Below are positions 46,770 through 58,145 of a stretch of 64,000 nucleotides of DNA, piece by piece; position 1 is the first letter of the stretch, and each line of letters begins with the position of its first letter. The notes beneath the pieces are model-generated. The model was not told the origin of the DNA and did no database searches. It was given only the letters and a program-made list of their open reading frames with translations. The DNA lies in assembly GCA_946807835.1 (NCBI GenBank), contig OX327699.1, positions 7,371,001 through 7,435,000 of the forward strand, read 5' to 3'. Made by a program: the position numbers and the translations under genes. The DNA comes from Ailanthus altissimus (Eukaryota; Streptophyta; Magnoliopsida; Sapindales; Simaroubaceae).

Positions 46770-46840
46770 TGTCTAGGTCGAATCCAGCAGGCCAGATTTC
46801 CTTTTTCACTCTTTATTTTTTAATTTGAAAATTACAATAA
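46770..46840 (+). repeat. Duplicated tRNA-Tyr 3' fragment with downstream flank
   Basis: CTAGGTCGAATCCAGCAGGC (46771-46790) followed by CAGATTTCCTTTTTC repeats, with losses, the tRNA 3' half and its own downstream flank (TAGGTCG...AATCCGGCAGGTCGGATATCTTTTTC). The homology goes on into the following TTTGAAAATT stretch. The B box is incomplete, so it should not be transcribed. Confidence 0.65.
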
Positions 46841-46979
46841 TCATCACGAATGAGAATAACGGCTAGATCCGTGTTTGCTTTCTCTTATGAAATGGATCAG
46901 TTTTCTCTCTTTATTTTATTGAGCATTGATCTTCTAAGACGAATTTTTGATGATCAAGTTGTTAAGCATTTCGGAAAAA

Positions 46980-47310
46980 AAAAAAGGGCTTTTATACTAT
47001 TAAGAGTGAATACCTGATCGCATTGGAAATCAAATATCCCGACGAAGCTTGCTGCTCTGGTAGGTGAGGCATAAGATGGAACTTGGTTAGTCCTTGAACA
47101 TCCCAGTAAAGGTTGTTTTTATATATAAAGAGTCAGCACTTCCTGCAGCTTTTATGTTGTTGTCTAGGAAAATTGCGAAATATTCAGTCTGTCAAAGATA
47201 AATGGAGGATTGAAAACATTCACCACGCTCTAATTAGATGCAAGCGTGCATGGAGAGTGTGGAAGCTGTCAGTTGTGGCTGCCTTCACTCAAACGGACAA
47301 TTTTTGTGAA
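46980..47310 (+). pseudogene. LINE zf-RVT fragment, plus strand
   Basis: Stop-interrupted text: GFYTIKSEYLIAL near 46985-47025 and, in the open stretch 47113-47325, NIHHALIRCKRAWRVWKLS. This is the typical end of the LINE reverse-transcriptase zinc-binding region (YxVKSGY ... HALxxCxxAxxVW). It is short, isolated and on the opposite strand to the LINE relic at 25.8 kb. Confidence 0.65.
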
Positions 47311-47325
47311 TACCTTTTTTTTTAA

Positions 47326-48240
47326 AAAAAAAAATTGAAGAATCGTGTGGTACCAATGTTTCGAGAAATCAATTTAAAATTTTATGCTAGCATATTGAAA
47401 AATTCAACCAATATCTACATTAAATTTAACCTTAAGTCTTATGTCATGCAAGTCTGATAAAGATTATCATGCATAGTTAAAGACTAATTGGTAAACATAA
47501 AATGAAACCACCGAATTTCTCTTAAGATTAGAAAGAATCTTTAACTCTTGCTAAAACTAATTTGAGTAAATTCGGTGTATCCAAATTTTTATTCAATCAT
47601 AAAAGTTCTCGGAAATATATATATATATATCTATATAACAAAGAAAGTATTTAATTAATGATAAAGAAATTAAGAACAATAAATTATCTTTAATAAACAC
47701 AATAATCAAATGTCTCTACTAAGTTCTAATAAGAGAAAGAAATAAGAAAAGTCTTTGTACCACTCCATGGTAACTTATGAAATGTAACACACTCTAGTTG
47801 AAACACAACTTAAAGAGAGAAAATTTTTAGATAAAAGAGAGTGAACATAAAATTCCGTGAACATATATATATCTTTATACAAAAAAATATATTTCTTATA
47901 TTATACTATATTAACTATAACATTATAAGTTAAAGAAAACTCATTTAGGATATACTAATTCCACATGTAATATTTAAACAAAATAATCTGCAATTGGAAA
48001 AAATTTGTAAAATTTTTATCTTTTTATAAAATAACATAGCTAAGCTTCTAATTTAAAAACTATACTAATAGCTGAAAAAGAAACACTCAAATATTAGGCA
48101 TTTTAGAATTCCAAAGTTCATCTTATCTCTTTATCCTTAAACTCAAATAAAATTTTGGATGATTTTCTCCCAATTTTTGAACTTTCTTTTTAAAAAAAAG
48201 TTGCAGCTTCGTAAGAATTGGTTTTACACTCCTTCACCCT
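47326..48240. other. AT-rich intergenic
   Basis: No gene. It contains A and T runs at 47319-47333, an (AT)n run at 47615-47630 and TA-rich stretches. The expected 3' LTR of the minus-strand gypsy element to the right was not found here. Confidence 0.5.
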
Positions 48241-48244
48241 GTAG

Positions 48245-50371
48245 TGAAATTTTGTCTTCGAATTTGTTTTTATACCTGATTGAAATAATTTAGGATATTA
48301 AACTCACATAAGATCTTCTTATTCCCATGTAGGTCTTCTTTTGCATGATTACGCCATCGAACCTTCACCAATGGTATAGTCTTTAGATGTAGTACTTGCT
48401 TCTTACGATTAATTTTCCTTACTACATCCTCTTCATAATTTAAATCTTCCTTTACTTGGATCAGTTGTTACTCTAATATGTGACTTGGATCCAATACATA
48501 TTTGCATGGTATAGAGACATGAAATACATTATGAATCCATGATACTTGGTGGCAATGATGGTCGATAAGCAACTGTCCCTACATACTCAATGATCTCATA
48601 GGGGCCTATATATCGCGGGCTTAACTTCCTTTGCTTCCTAAATCTAATTATTTTTTTCAATGGTGAAATTTGTAAGAACACCTTATTATCCACATTGAAA
48701 TCAAGATCTCTTCTTCATCTATCCACATAGCTCATTTGTCTATCTTGTGTTGCTTTTAATCTACTTCAAATCAATTAAATCTTCTCATTAGAGTCTTGAA
48801 CAATCGCAAGCCCTAAAATATCCTTTCTCTTTCTTCATCCTAACATATAGGTGTCATGCGTCTCCTCCCATAAAAAGCCTTATATGGTGTCATCTAGATG
48901 CTAACTTGATAGCTATTGTTATAAGCAAACTCTAGTTATTGTTGTAAGCAAACTTCATAAGTGGTAAGTATTTATCCCAACTATCCTTAAGCTCTATTAC
49001 ACATGCTCAAAGCATGTCTTCTAATGTATGGATGATATGCTTTAATCGCCCATTAATCTGAAGGTGAAAAGTAATGCTAAAACTTAACCGTGTACCCATA
49101 ATCTCTTGTAAGCTAAACCAATCTAGAGGTGAATCTAGGATTTTTATTGGACACAATGGATACAAGTATACCACTAAGATGCACTATCTCATTCACATAA
49201 ATCCTTGCTAGCCTATCCAATGGGTAAGTCATTTTGATATGTATGAAATGTGCACATTTTGTAAGCCGATCAACAATTACCTAAATCCCAACATGACTCC
49301 TTTGGGAACAAGGAAGGCCTATCACAAAATCCATAGCCATTCTGGAATTGCCAATGGCTGAGTAAGCCTTGATAGTCTTTGATGCTCACCTTAACTTGTT
49401 AACAGACTAAACACCAAGTTACGTACTCTGCTATTTCTCTTTTTATGCCTTACCACCAGTAATGATCCTTTAAAGTACGATACATCTTTTACTCCCTGGA
49501 TGTATAGCATACACCAAATAATGGGCTTCTTCTAAAATATATTTCTTAAGATCTCCAATATAAGGCATAAATAGCCTATTGCCCATGGTTAAATCTCCAT
49601 TACCTCTCACTGAAAAATCAGCTCGTGAACTTGCCCTCACTTCCTCTTTCAACTTGCTAATTAAGGATCTTAACTTTGTGTTGCACATACTCGATCAATG
49701 AAGGTCGGCCTAACTCGAAAGCTAGCTAATAATACTCATAAATTAATAACCGATATCTCAACCCCCATAGACCTTAACTCAAACAAAGAAAGTAGGGTAC
49801 CTTGATGATCACCACCTCTCTTGTGTGGTCTATCAACTGACTAGTTTGGATTGCTCAGCTTGTTTAAGTTCTCAACTTGATATAAAACTTCTTTTGACTC
49901 TCATAGCAGCTTCTACCAAGTCCCTAAACAAAGAATGCCCTATATCCGTCACAGTTGTGCAAATTTGACTCCAAAACCCATATTAAAACCTTGTACATTC
50001 CATCTCTCTTATTAGCAACTACTGACTCAGTAAACCTAAAAGGCTCTACAAACCTCTTCTCATAATTTGTCACTGTCATTAATCTCTGGACTAACTTCAA
50101 GAGTTCATTTCGCTTAATATCCCAAAATACTGTAGAGAAGTACTTATTAAAGAATTCTTTGCGAAAAGCAACACAAGAAATTCTTATATCATTAGTATAC
50201 AATATTTGTACTGATGTCCACTAATGATACGCCTTGTCTTCTAGTAAAAAGGTTGCAAAAGTAACCTTTTGTTGGTCTATGCACCTCATCACCTCAAATA
50301 TATGCTCAATTCTAACAAGCTAAGACTTTACAGTTGTGGGGTCTAATTCTTACCTCATAATCTTTACACCT
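48245..50371 (-). pseudogene. Deleted Tekay/Del-like gypsy internal region (gag end, then integrase)
   Basis: On the minus strand, next to the LTR that ends at 50372, comes gag text: 49924-50202 reads FRKEFFNKYFSTVFWDIKRNE..., LMTVTNYEKRFVEPFRF, a normal retrotransposon gag core. Then RNase H-like remnants are followed at 49470-49688 by GDLKKYILEEAHYLVYAIHPGSKR, the integrase zinc-binding start. Integrase-type text continues in broken frames to about 48300, where KVRWRNH resembles the end of the polyprotein. The protease, RT and most of RNase H (normally about 2.5 kb) are missing between about 49.9 and 49.75 kb, so this is an internal deletion derivative with many stops. Confidence 0.72.
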
Positions 50372-51697
50372 TGACAGGACCCGTTCCTAGACCCTTTACT
50401 ATAGGTTTCAGCGGCCTTGCCGGTACTTCGATAGAAGTTTCTTAGAATTTAACTGGGTACGTTGAGAAATTTCACGAGGTGAACCCCTTTTTAGTTCTTA
50501 CTATTGCTGAAAAAATCTTCGAATATACACGAAAATCACTTTTTAAATTTAAAAAAAAAAAATTGGGCAGAGTTTCCCCTGTTTTTCTGAAAATCAATAC
50601 AAAACCTGCAAAGAAATTTCACTTCTATTTCAAACCACTTCTCAATATTACCAAATGGAATCTCCGATCCTTTCCAAAATCAATCCAACTCAACTCAATA
50701 ATTTTATTTAAATCACAAAATAAGCATACTCATAAAAAGTAAAAACGATCATCATAATATCGAAATCTCTTCTTATTAGTTCAAAACATATATACAAATA
50801 CACATGCCTATTAAACTATGCAGAAAGCAAAAAGGGTGCTATTTAGCACATTTACATTTACAAAATGATCTTCAGATTTAGCCCATTAATCAGTAATAGG
50901 AGAATCAACAGCTGGCGTACCGAAACCTGCACCTGGAAAGGGAGGTTTAGAAAACATAAAACACAAAATGAGTAAGCTAAAAAAGCTCAGTGAGTGTATT
51001 TAAGATTTCAAATAAAATAATATTCTGCATAGATATTAAATTCTAAAAGACATGTATAAATCAAGCTTCTAAAACTGGTATAAAGCTGTAAAACGTTTTC
51101 TAACATCATATGCTGATAAAATCTTGCCAATCGGGTTTTATTTACATCTTTAAAAAATAATATCCAAAATCATTACAACATAATAACTAGCATGTGCATA
51201 TAAATGTATAATATGCAATCGGTTGATCGAAAACTATTAAAGCCCTCGCTCGGTCATTTTGTTTCTAAACTGTACCAATGGTAACCCTAAAGCTCCATAC
51301 TCATGTAGCGACTCAACTAGCACCGCACACGTGAGTAGGTTACAGGGCGCTTCAACTAGCAGCACCCACAATGACATCTTAAGACATCTCACTGGCTATG
51401 CAGCAGAATCCTACATCGCATACATATAGCGAGACAATACCCCGTATACATATAGCGACTCACATGACTCGACATCCTGACTTCCCGAAGTTAGTGACAC
51501 ACCCCTAAAACCTGCCCATGTGTATGAGATATACTGGCCGGATTTAATACAATCACCACCACTATAATATGAGGGTACCAATGACCTTTGAAACGGATGT
51601 AATAGTTTTAAAACTATTTCTTAAACCGAACATGTAAATGCATATTAATGGATATATATCGAAATCATAAATTATATCTATGCATTTAAATAAGTAA
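50372..51697 (-). repeat. Tekay/Del-like LTR, 3' part (copy 1)
   Basis: It starts in plus reading TGACAGGACCCG (the LTR's 3' end in minus orientation) and aligns with the LTRs at 55375 and 59211. Shared landmarks are the GACAGAAGTTTCT-like block, the AGTAGGTTACAGGGCGC block and TTAGTGACACACCCC. Homology is clear up to about 51690. Then a large inverted repeat begins and the LTR start (TGTAATATCC) is not seen. It was probably the 5' LTR of the deleted element at 48.2-50.4 kb. Confidence 0.75.
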
Positions 51698-52235
51698 CAA
51701 CTCATCCCTGATTCAAATATGCAATATTTTTTTCTAAAAAAGAAAATTTTATTTTTATTTTTTTCTAATCCATAACAAGTATTGTGTAATATACGTAGTC
51801 ATGCAGTAAAATAAAAGCCTCGAACACTTTCCTAAAACATCCTTCACTCACCAACGACTACGACCTATCTTTAAACCAATCGAAATTTAACAAGCAGTAA
51901 AGGCTAGCTTTGTTTTTTCCTTCTGCGTTTTAGCTTCATCGGTAACACTGAAAAAATAATGGGGTGAAACAAGGACAGTAAAAAATAATGCGGCACAACT
52001 TGTATAAAAATGCAAAAGGGAAAAACAAAGTTAGCCTTTACTGCTTGTTAAATTTTGATTGGTTTAAAGATAGGTCGTAGTCGTTGGTAAGTGAAGGAAT
52101 TTTTAGGAAAGTGTTTGAGGCTTTTATTTTACTGCATGACTACGTATATTACACAATACTTGTTATGGATTAGAAAAAATAAAAATAATTTTTTTTAAAA
52201 AAAAAACACTGCGTATTTGAATCAGGGATGAGTTG
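51698..52235. repeat. Large foldback inverted repeat (arms about 225 bp, loop about 85 bp)
   Basis: The left arm 51698-51927 and right arm 52013-52235 are reverse complements with about 90% agreement by eye. CAACTCATCCCTGATTCAAA pairs with TTTGAATCAGGGATGAGTTG, and GTGTAATATACGTAGTCATG with CATGACTACGTATATTACAC. The loop includes TCATCGGTAACACTG. Differences include an A/T-run length change. There are no target duplications and no coding frame. Confidence 0.9.
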
Positions 52236-53227
52236 CTCCTTGCCTTTTCATTCAACAACTATTGATAGTTAATAATATTAAGATTATGCCAATTTTCATT
52301 CATAAATTTAATGATAAAATTAACCTAATTTAGATTATTGAGATTAAATTAATTATTACACCTATCAAATATTTGAAGTACTTCTACATTATAATTTTAA
52401 GAGTTCGAGCATAATGAGCATTGTGTTTCCACCAAAAGTTCATATTTTTGTATAAAAATTATTTGAATATAATATTAATTAAAATACTTCAAACTTATTT
52501 TTGTTTATAATTTATAGTGCTATGTAAACCCACTTTTGACTCATGAGACCATTGTGTATACTTCAAACTTATAGCTCATATTTTTGTGGAGGTAGTTGAA
52601 AGAGTTGGTAATTGAGAATATATTTAGCGTTAGTTTTGTTACACTGCTAGTGTGTTTTAGTCGGTAGTTTCTTAGTTACATTAAATTTGAGCGTAACTAA
52701 AATAACTTTTGAAAAGAAAAATTAATTAAGAAGAAGAATGTAATATCGCTATTTGAAACAAGGATGGGCAATTAACCTAGTCAAGAAGAAGAATTTGAAA
52801 CAAACCTTGAGCTATTTGAGTTTTGACTGAAATATTACATTAAATTTATTTTACGCATAATTATATTTTCTAAAAGATAGATTTTTATCTTTTTGATATA
52901 CTAAAATTCCAACGCTTTATTTTATAGGAAATTATCATCAATACCTCTAAAGTATTAGTTAATTTTATCAATACTCAAAGGTTTGAAAAATCAACATTAA
53001 TTTCCAAATTTTTAATAAAATATGCATCAATACCCAATCTTAGGAATATAATGTTAAAGTTAATTGATTCAAGGGTAATAAAATCATTTCACACTTTAAA
53101 TACTCAAATTTTTTAAAAAATAAACATAAATAAAATGAAATGAAAAATTATTTTTTTTAAAAAATAAACAACCCAAGCTGCTAAACCTTATGATAAGCCC
53201 AAACTGCTACTCTAGCGGTGAGCTCAA
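52236..53227. other. AT-rich intergenic
   Basis: No gene or clear transposon end. The sequence right after the foldback (GCTCCTTGCCTTTTCATTC) does not continue the Tekay-like LTR, so the foldback marks a junction. Confidence 0.5.
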
Positions 53228-53690
53228 TGCTAGTGCATTAAAGGGTACATGCATATGATTATGTACATGTTAAAAATTTTAAAATGCATGTCTAACATAT
53301 ATTGCACAGTAGAATAAAACAATATAATCAACATATACACATTACAACTGAATTAAAAAATAGTACAGGAATTGTATACATACCTTTGTAGATGATTCGA
53401 TGAAGATTGTTGAACTTTAAAATCATTTGAGCTCACAGTGAAGCCCTCTCTTGAATAATTCTAGATTCAAAATTTTAGTAGGATTAGAGTAGCTAGAATG
53501 GTAGCTTTTGATGTATATTTCGTGCAGAAATCAAACTAAGTTCAACATTTGAACTAGTTGAAGCATCAAATGCTTAGGAATTGTGTTTAGGGACCAAAAT
53601 GCAACTTTCTCAAAGTTGTATTTTCTCTCAAAATGGGTTGCATGAATTTTTCACACAATATTCTATTCCTTTACAAATTAAACTTATCTT
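53228..53690 (-). repeat. Copia-type LTR end, repeated at 58146
   Basis: About 460 bp matching 58146-58600: GTGCATTAAAGGGTACATGC against GTGCATTAAAGAGTGCATTC at the left, then TAGATGATTC(G/A)(A/T)TGAAGATT, AAAATCATTTGAGCTCACA, and GTTGTATTTTCTCTCAAAAT near the right. In the second copy this end is next to a primer-binding site, which identifies it as the 3' end of an LTR in minus orientation. The rest of the LTR is not recognisable here. Confidence 0.65.
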
Positions 53691-54025
53691 TATCCTCTTT
53701 TTTTATAATTTAAACATATTATAAGGAAGTATTATCAAAAACACCTCTTATCTTTTTTCTGATCTGTGATATATTCAAGTTATTCCAAATCTAAAACAAT
53801 TTTAAGATTTTGAGTTAGTCATAATAATTTTTTGGTGAAGTTCGTGTGTGTCTAATATGTGTATTGAACGGATTGCTCGTATTCTTCTTATCTTATCTCC
53901 ATAAGATAAGACAGAAGATATTTAGCGAAACATTTCTAATCCTTAAAATTAACATTTTTAGATCATGAATATAACTAATATATGTTTTCAATCTAAAGAT
54001 GTCCTCCTACTGCTTTACATATTTT

Positions 54026-54346
54026 CCATAATCTCTCAAACGAGAAAGCAAAATTTCAAATTCTTTTAAATTTTATTGTGAGAAGTAGATCTAATTAGCA
54101 TTCCACTCAAGCCTTATGATTTAGCAATATTGGCTTTTGTAAAACTCAAAAGGTAGACAAATTTTGTCAATTACATCTCATGCAACCCATAATCTCTCAA
54201 ACGAGAAAGCAAAATTTCAAATTCTTTTAAATTTTATTGTGAGAAGTAGATCTAATTAGCATTCCACTCAAGCCTTATGATTTAGCAATATTGGCTTTTG
54301 TAAAACTCAAAAGGTAAACAAATTTTGTCAATTACATCTCATGCAA
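54026..54346. repeat. 161-bp tandem duplication
   Basis: The block beginning CCATAATCTCTCAAACGAGA at 54026 is repeated starting at 54187 with almost no change; the only clear difference is GTAGACAA against GTAAACAA. The two copies are directly adjacent. The near identity means that it arose recently relative to the surrounding decayed repeats. Confidence 0.92.
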
Positions 54347-54959
54347 CTCTTACTTCTGATCTTAAATACACTTTATCATCACATTTTAGCAATATTAGGT
54401 AAATGTATTCCAAATTAACTTGCCAATGATTAAATATAAGTTACCGATACTACTATCACGCTTTAGCAATATTGGATAATATTTTTACTTATATTTTTCT
54501 CATCTTATGTTTAACCGACATAGTCTAAATCATATCGACTAGTCCCTCACGCTTTAGCAATGCTGAGAAAGAGTGAGATGAACCGTCTAACAACGTATTG
54601 ACAATGTAGACCATGTATAACATTATCTCATAATAAAATACATTTCAATTTGATTAGAAGAGATTTTTACAATTTAATAATAAATTTTTTGTATCTCATA
54701 CGAATTTAATTCATAATCAGAATATTTATTTACACAAGCACAATTAACCCCTCACTAGTAGGGCTTCCATTGTAGTTAATAACATAATCAAATATTTACA
54801 GTTTGCAATACAATAATTTAACAATTATATCTATATTAAATAAATAAATAAAAAATTTCACCTGCAAAAATACGAATTGGAGTGTATAGTTTAGAATGAT
54901 TAGTGCGTTAAGTTGAACGACCTAGCATTATAAAATATTATGCTCCAAAAAAAACTTTT

Positions 54960-55290
54960 TACTCTTTTTAGGCTCACGCCCCAACATTCAACCTATAACA
55001 CCCATATGCCAATTTGCTTCAACACCTCGGTGTTCAACACTTGAACGCTCTAGCGTTCTATGTTAAAGAATGCCCATGTGTTCATATCTTGAACGCTTTA
55101 GCATTCTACATGCTACAAACTTACTCCTGCGTTGAGAATGCCATAGATTTCTTCCCTATGAATGCCCCAGCATTCATCATGCAGAACTCAAATGACCAAC
55201 CCAACATTATATGTAGAACACCCCAACATTCATGTTTAAACATGAACGCCTTGCATTCAAATTACAGCACGCTGTGCTCCCTCAACAGTA
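54960..55290. repeat. Cluster of short hairpins with GAACGCT/AGCGTTC-type arms
   Basis: Six small inverted repeats lie in about 260 bp: AACACCTCGGTGTT (55021-55034), GAACGCTCTAGCGTTC (55043-55058), GAACGCTTTAGCATTC (55091-55106), TGAATGCCCCAGCATTCA (55159-55176), CATGTTTAAACATG (55231-55244) and AGCACGCTGTGCT (55266-55278). Most have 5-7 bp arms around 2-4 nt. The 119-codon open stretch at 55014-55373 (repeating LNALAFY) is only a translation of these units, not a gene. Confidence 0.8.
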
Positions 55291-55374
55291 GTTCATTTTT
55301 TTGCACTTTAGACACTTCAAAATACACCTCCCACTATTTTTTAGCATCCTTAACACTTCAAATAACACTCTAAT

Positions 55375-58099
55375 TGACAAGATCCGACCTGAGACCCTCT
55401 ACAGCAGATTCCAGCGGCCCTGTCGGGCACTCCGACAGAAGTTTCTCAGGATATAACTGGGCAAGATGAGAAATTTCCGCGACGTGAACCCCTTTTTAGT
55501 TCTTACTATTACTGAGAAAATCTTGTAATATACATGAAAACTACATCTTAATTTTTAAAAAAAAATGGGCAGAGTTTCCCCTATTTTTTGAAAAATCCAT
55601 ATAAAACCTGCAAAAGAATTTCACTTCTATTTCAAACACTTCTCAATACTACCAATTTGGACCTCCGGTCCTTTTTAAATCAAATCCAACACAACTCAAT
55701 TGTTCATTTGAATCACAAAATAAGCATAATCATAAAAAAAAAAACAAAAATGATCATCATAATATCGAAATCTCTTCTTGTTGGTTCAAAACATACATAC
55801 AAATATACATGCCTACAACTAATATGCATAAAGTAAAGGGTGTTATTTAGCATATTTACATGTACAAAAAATGATCTTCAGATTTGGCCCACTACTCGGC
55901 AATAGGAGGATCAGCAGCTTGCGTACCGAGACCTGCATTTGGGAAGGGGGTTTAGAAAACATAAAACACAAAACGGGTGAGCTAAAGAAGCTCAGTGAGT
56001 GCAAAAAAGATTTCAAATAAAATAACATTATGCATAGATAACAAAATTCTAAAGTACATGCATAAATCGTGCTTCTAAAATTGATGTAAAGCTGTAAAAC
56101 GGTTTCTAATATCATATGCTGATGTAATCTTGCCAAGCGGGTTTTATCTATATTTTTAGAAAACAATATCCAAAATCTATATAACACAATAACTGCCATG
56201 TGCATATAAATGCATAAATGCTATCGGTAAATCGAAAACTAGTAAAGTCCTCGCTCGGCCATTTTCTTTCTAAATTGTACCAATGGTAACCCTAAAGCTC
56301 TATACTCACGCAGCGACTCAACTAGCACCACACACGTGAGTAGGTCACGGGGCACCTTAACTAGCGCACCCACAGTGACATCTCAAGACATCTCACTGGC
56401 TATGCAGCGGAATCCTACATCGCATACATATAGTGAGACAATGCCTCGTACACATAAAGCGACTCACATGACTCGACATCCCGACTTCCCAGAGTTAGTG
56501 ACACACCCCCAAGACCTGTCCATGTGCATGGGATATACCGGCTGGGTCTAATATAATCACCATCACTATAATCTGAGGGTACCAATGGCTTTTAAAATAA
56601 ATACAAAAAATTTAAAACTGTTTCTTAAACCGAACGTGTAAATGCATATCTATGGATACATATCAAGATCATAATCATGTTTATGCATTGAAACTCATAA
56701 AACATATATTTTCATTATGCTGAAACATAATAAACGAAAGATAATAGAAAAATGCAGATTTTCACTCACAATCGCTTTGCGCTCAATTTCGCTCTTGATT
56801 TCTGCTCTCGGTTATCTTCACCTACGCGCCATAAATGACATTTAGAACCAAATCGAATGCTAGAATCTCATTTAACTACTAAACGCCCTAATCGGCACAT
56901 AAAGCCCAGATGGATACTACTTTCTGAATTTTATTTACGGAGCCATTTAATCTAATCTAACTCACCATCCGGCGCCCTGAAAATTATTGAATGCCTTATA
57001 ACTTGGTTGAACATAATTGTCCTTCACCTTCCCAAAATGGACAATTATGTCTCATTTCCTTCATTTTTGGTTTTTCCATCAACCATATACATTCAATTTA
57101 CAATATGCACCATTTACACACCACAACTCAATCCCTAACTTCTATAAAGTGGCAGACTTTCACCATATGTTCTAACACATTTCTTTTCTCAATTTCTTGT
57201 TCCACTTACATCAAAATCAAGCCAATTTCATTCTAATTGCCTAATTACAACCAATTGAAGTCTTTACATTCAAATCACCCAAAACCCTAATTTTTACCTT
57301 GCCAATTTCTTCAAATTGATGACTCCTTCAAGCTCCACACTAGGATTCAACTCAATTTAAACCAAAAATACACACAAGAATATCAATTAAAGCATTCTTG
57401 AAAGCTCACTTATCAAACTCATAAAACAATACTTTTCTTATCTCTTTTTCTTGAATTTTCACTAATGGAGGCTTTCAATTGAGCTTAGGGATTCATATGT
57501 AACCTTATTTTAGCTTGATTACACATGAAAAATCATGAAAAAAAAAATTGAAATTTCACTGTAGCAGCACCTTCAACCTTTGCACGAATTTGCTCTCTTT
57601 TTGCTCTAAGTGTTGGCTTTTGATCTCTTGAAAACTCTACACACTTGCCCTTTAACTTACTCAAAACTTCTAATTTGCCATTAGTTGAAAACTAATTATG
57701 TAATTAGTTCATTTGCAACTATTTAGTTAGAATAGTCCAAAGATCTAACTAGAATTAGCAACTTGGCAATCCATGAGATTTCTTCTAATTGGTCCATTCT
57801 CTAATATATGGATTATGTTTCTCAACAAAGACTTGTTCCATACATCATCCTTAAAAGAAAATTCATGTAGTAAATTAGAATTTCCTTTTCCAAGCCAATA
57901 GAGAAAAATTCCAAAAATATTCTAAGGTCGTCCGGCGCTCCGATCGAGTATGAAATTATCAAATTAGGTCTAATATCTCTCACACGCACTATAAAGAAAA
58001 TATTTCTAATAGGATTAAAATCGAGTAATCCTACAGTGTCTTATTTGCTCTATACCGAAATTTAGGCGCCAATACTACTAATAGGGATTGGATATTACA
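55375..58099 (-). mobile_element. Solo Tekay/Del-like LTR (2725 bp) with TSD CTAAT (copy 2)
   Basis: It is bounded by the perfect 5-bp duplication CTAAT (55370-55374 and 58100-58104). In minus reading it begins TGTAATATCCAATCCC and ends GGATCTTGTCA, so TG...CA ends are intact. It is homologous over its length to 59211-61997. There is no internal coding region, so it is a solo LTR formed by recombination. It is inserted in older copia-derived sequence: the right flank carries a primer-site-like sequence and a copia LTR. Confidence 0.92.
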
Positions 58100-58119
58100 C
58101 TAATAACCCAAAAACACAT

Positions 58120-58145
58120 AAAATGTGCTTTGATACCATCTATTA
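58120..58145 (-). other. Copia primer-binding site (tRNA-iMet type)
   Basis: On the minus strand, TGGTATCAAAGCACATTT follows the LTR that ends near 58146. It is one base from the standard TGGTATCAGAGC. It identifies the neighbouring sequence as a 5' LTR in minus orientation. Confidence 0.65.

Noticed and set aside
55014..55373. 119-codon open frame with repeated LNALAFY
   Set aside because: The repeats come from the DNA hairpin cluster; it runs to the border of the solo LTR and has no homology that I recognise.
56336..57236. Open frames of 71 and 81 codons (56336 and 56991)
   Set aside because: They lie inside the solo Tekay-like LTR; the homologous positions in the other LTR copies are not open.
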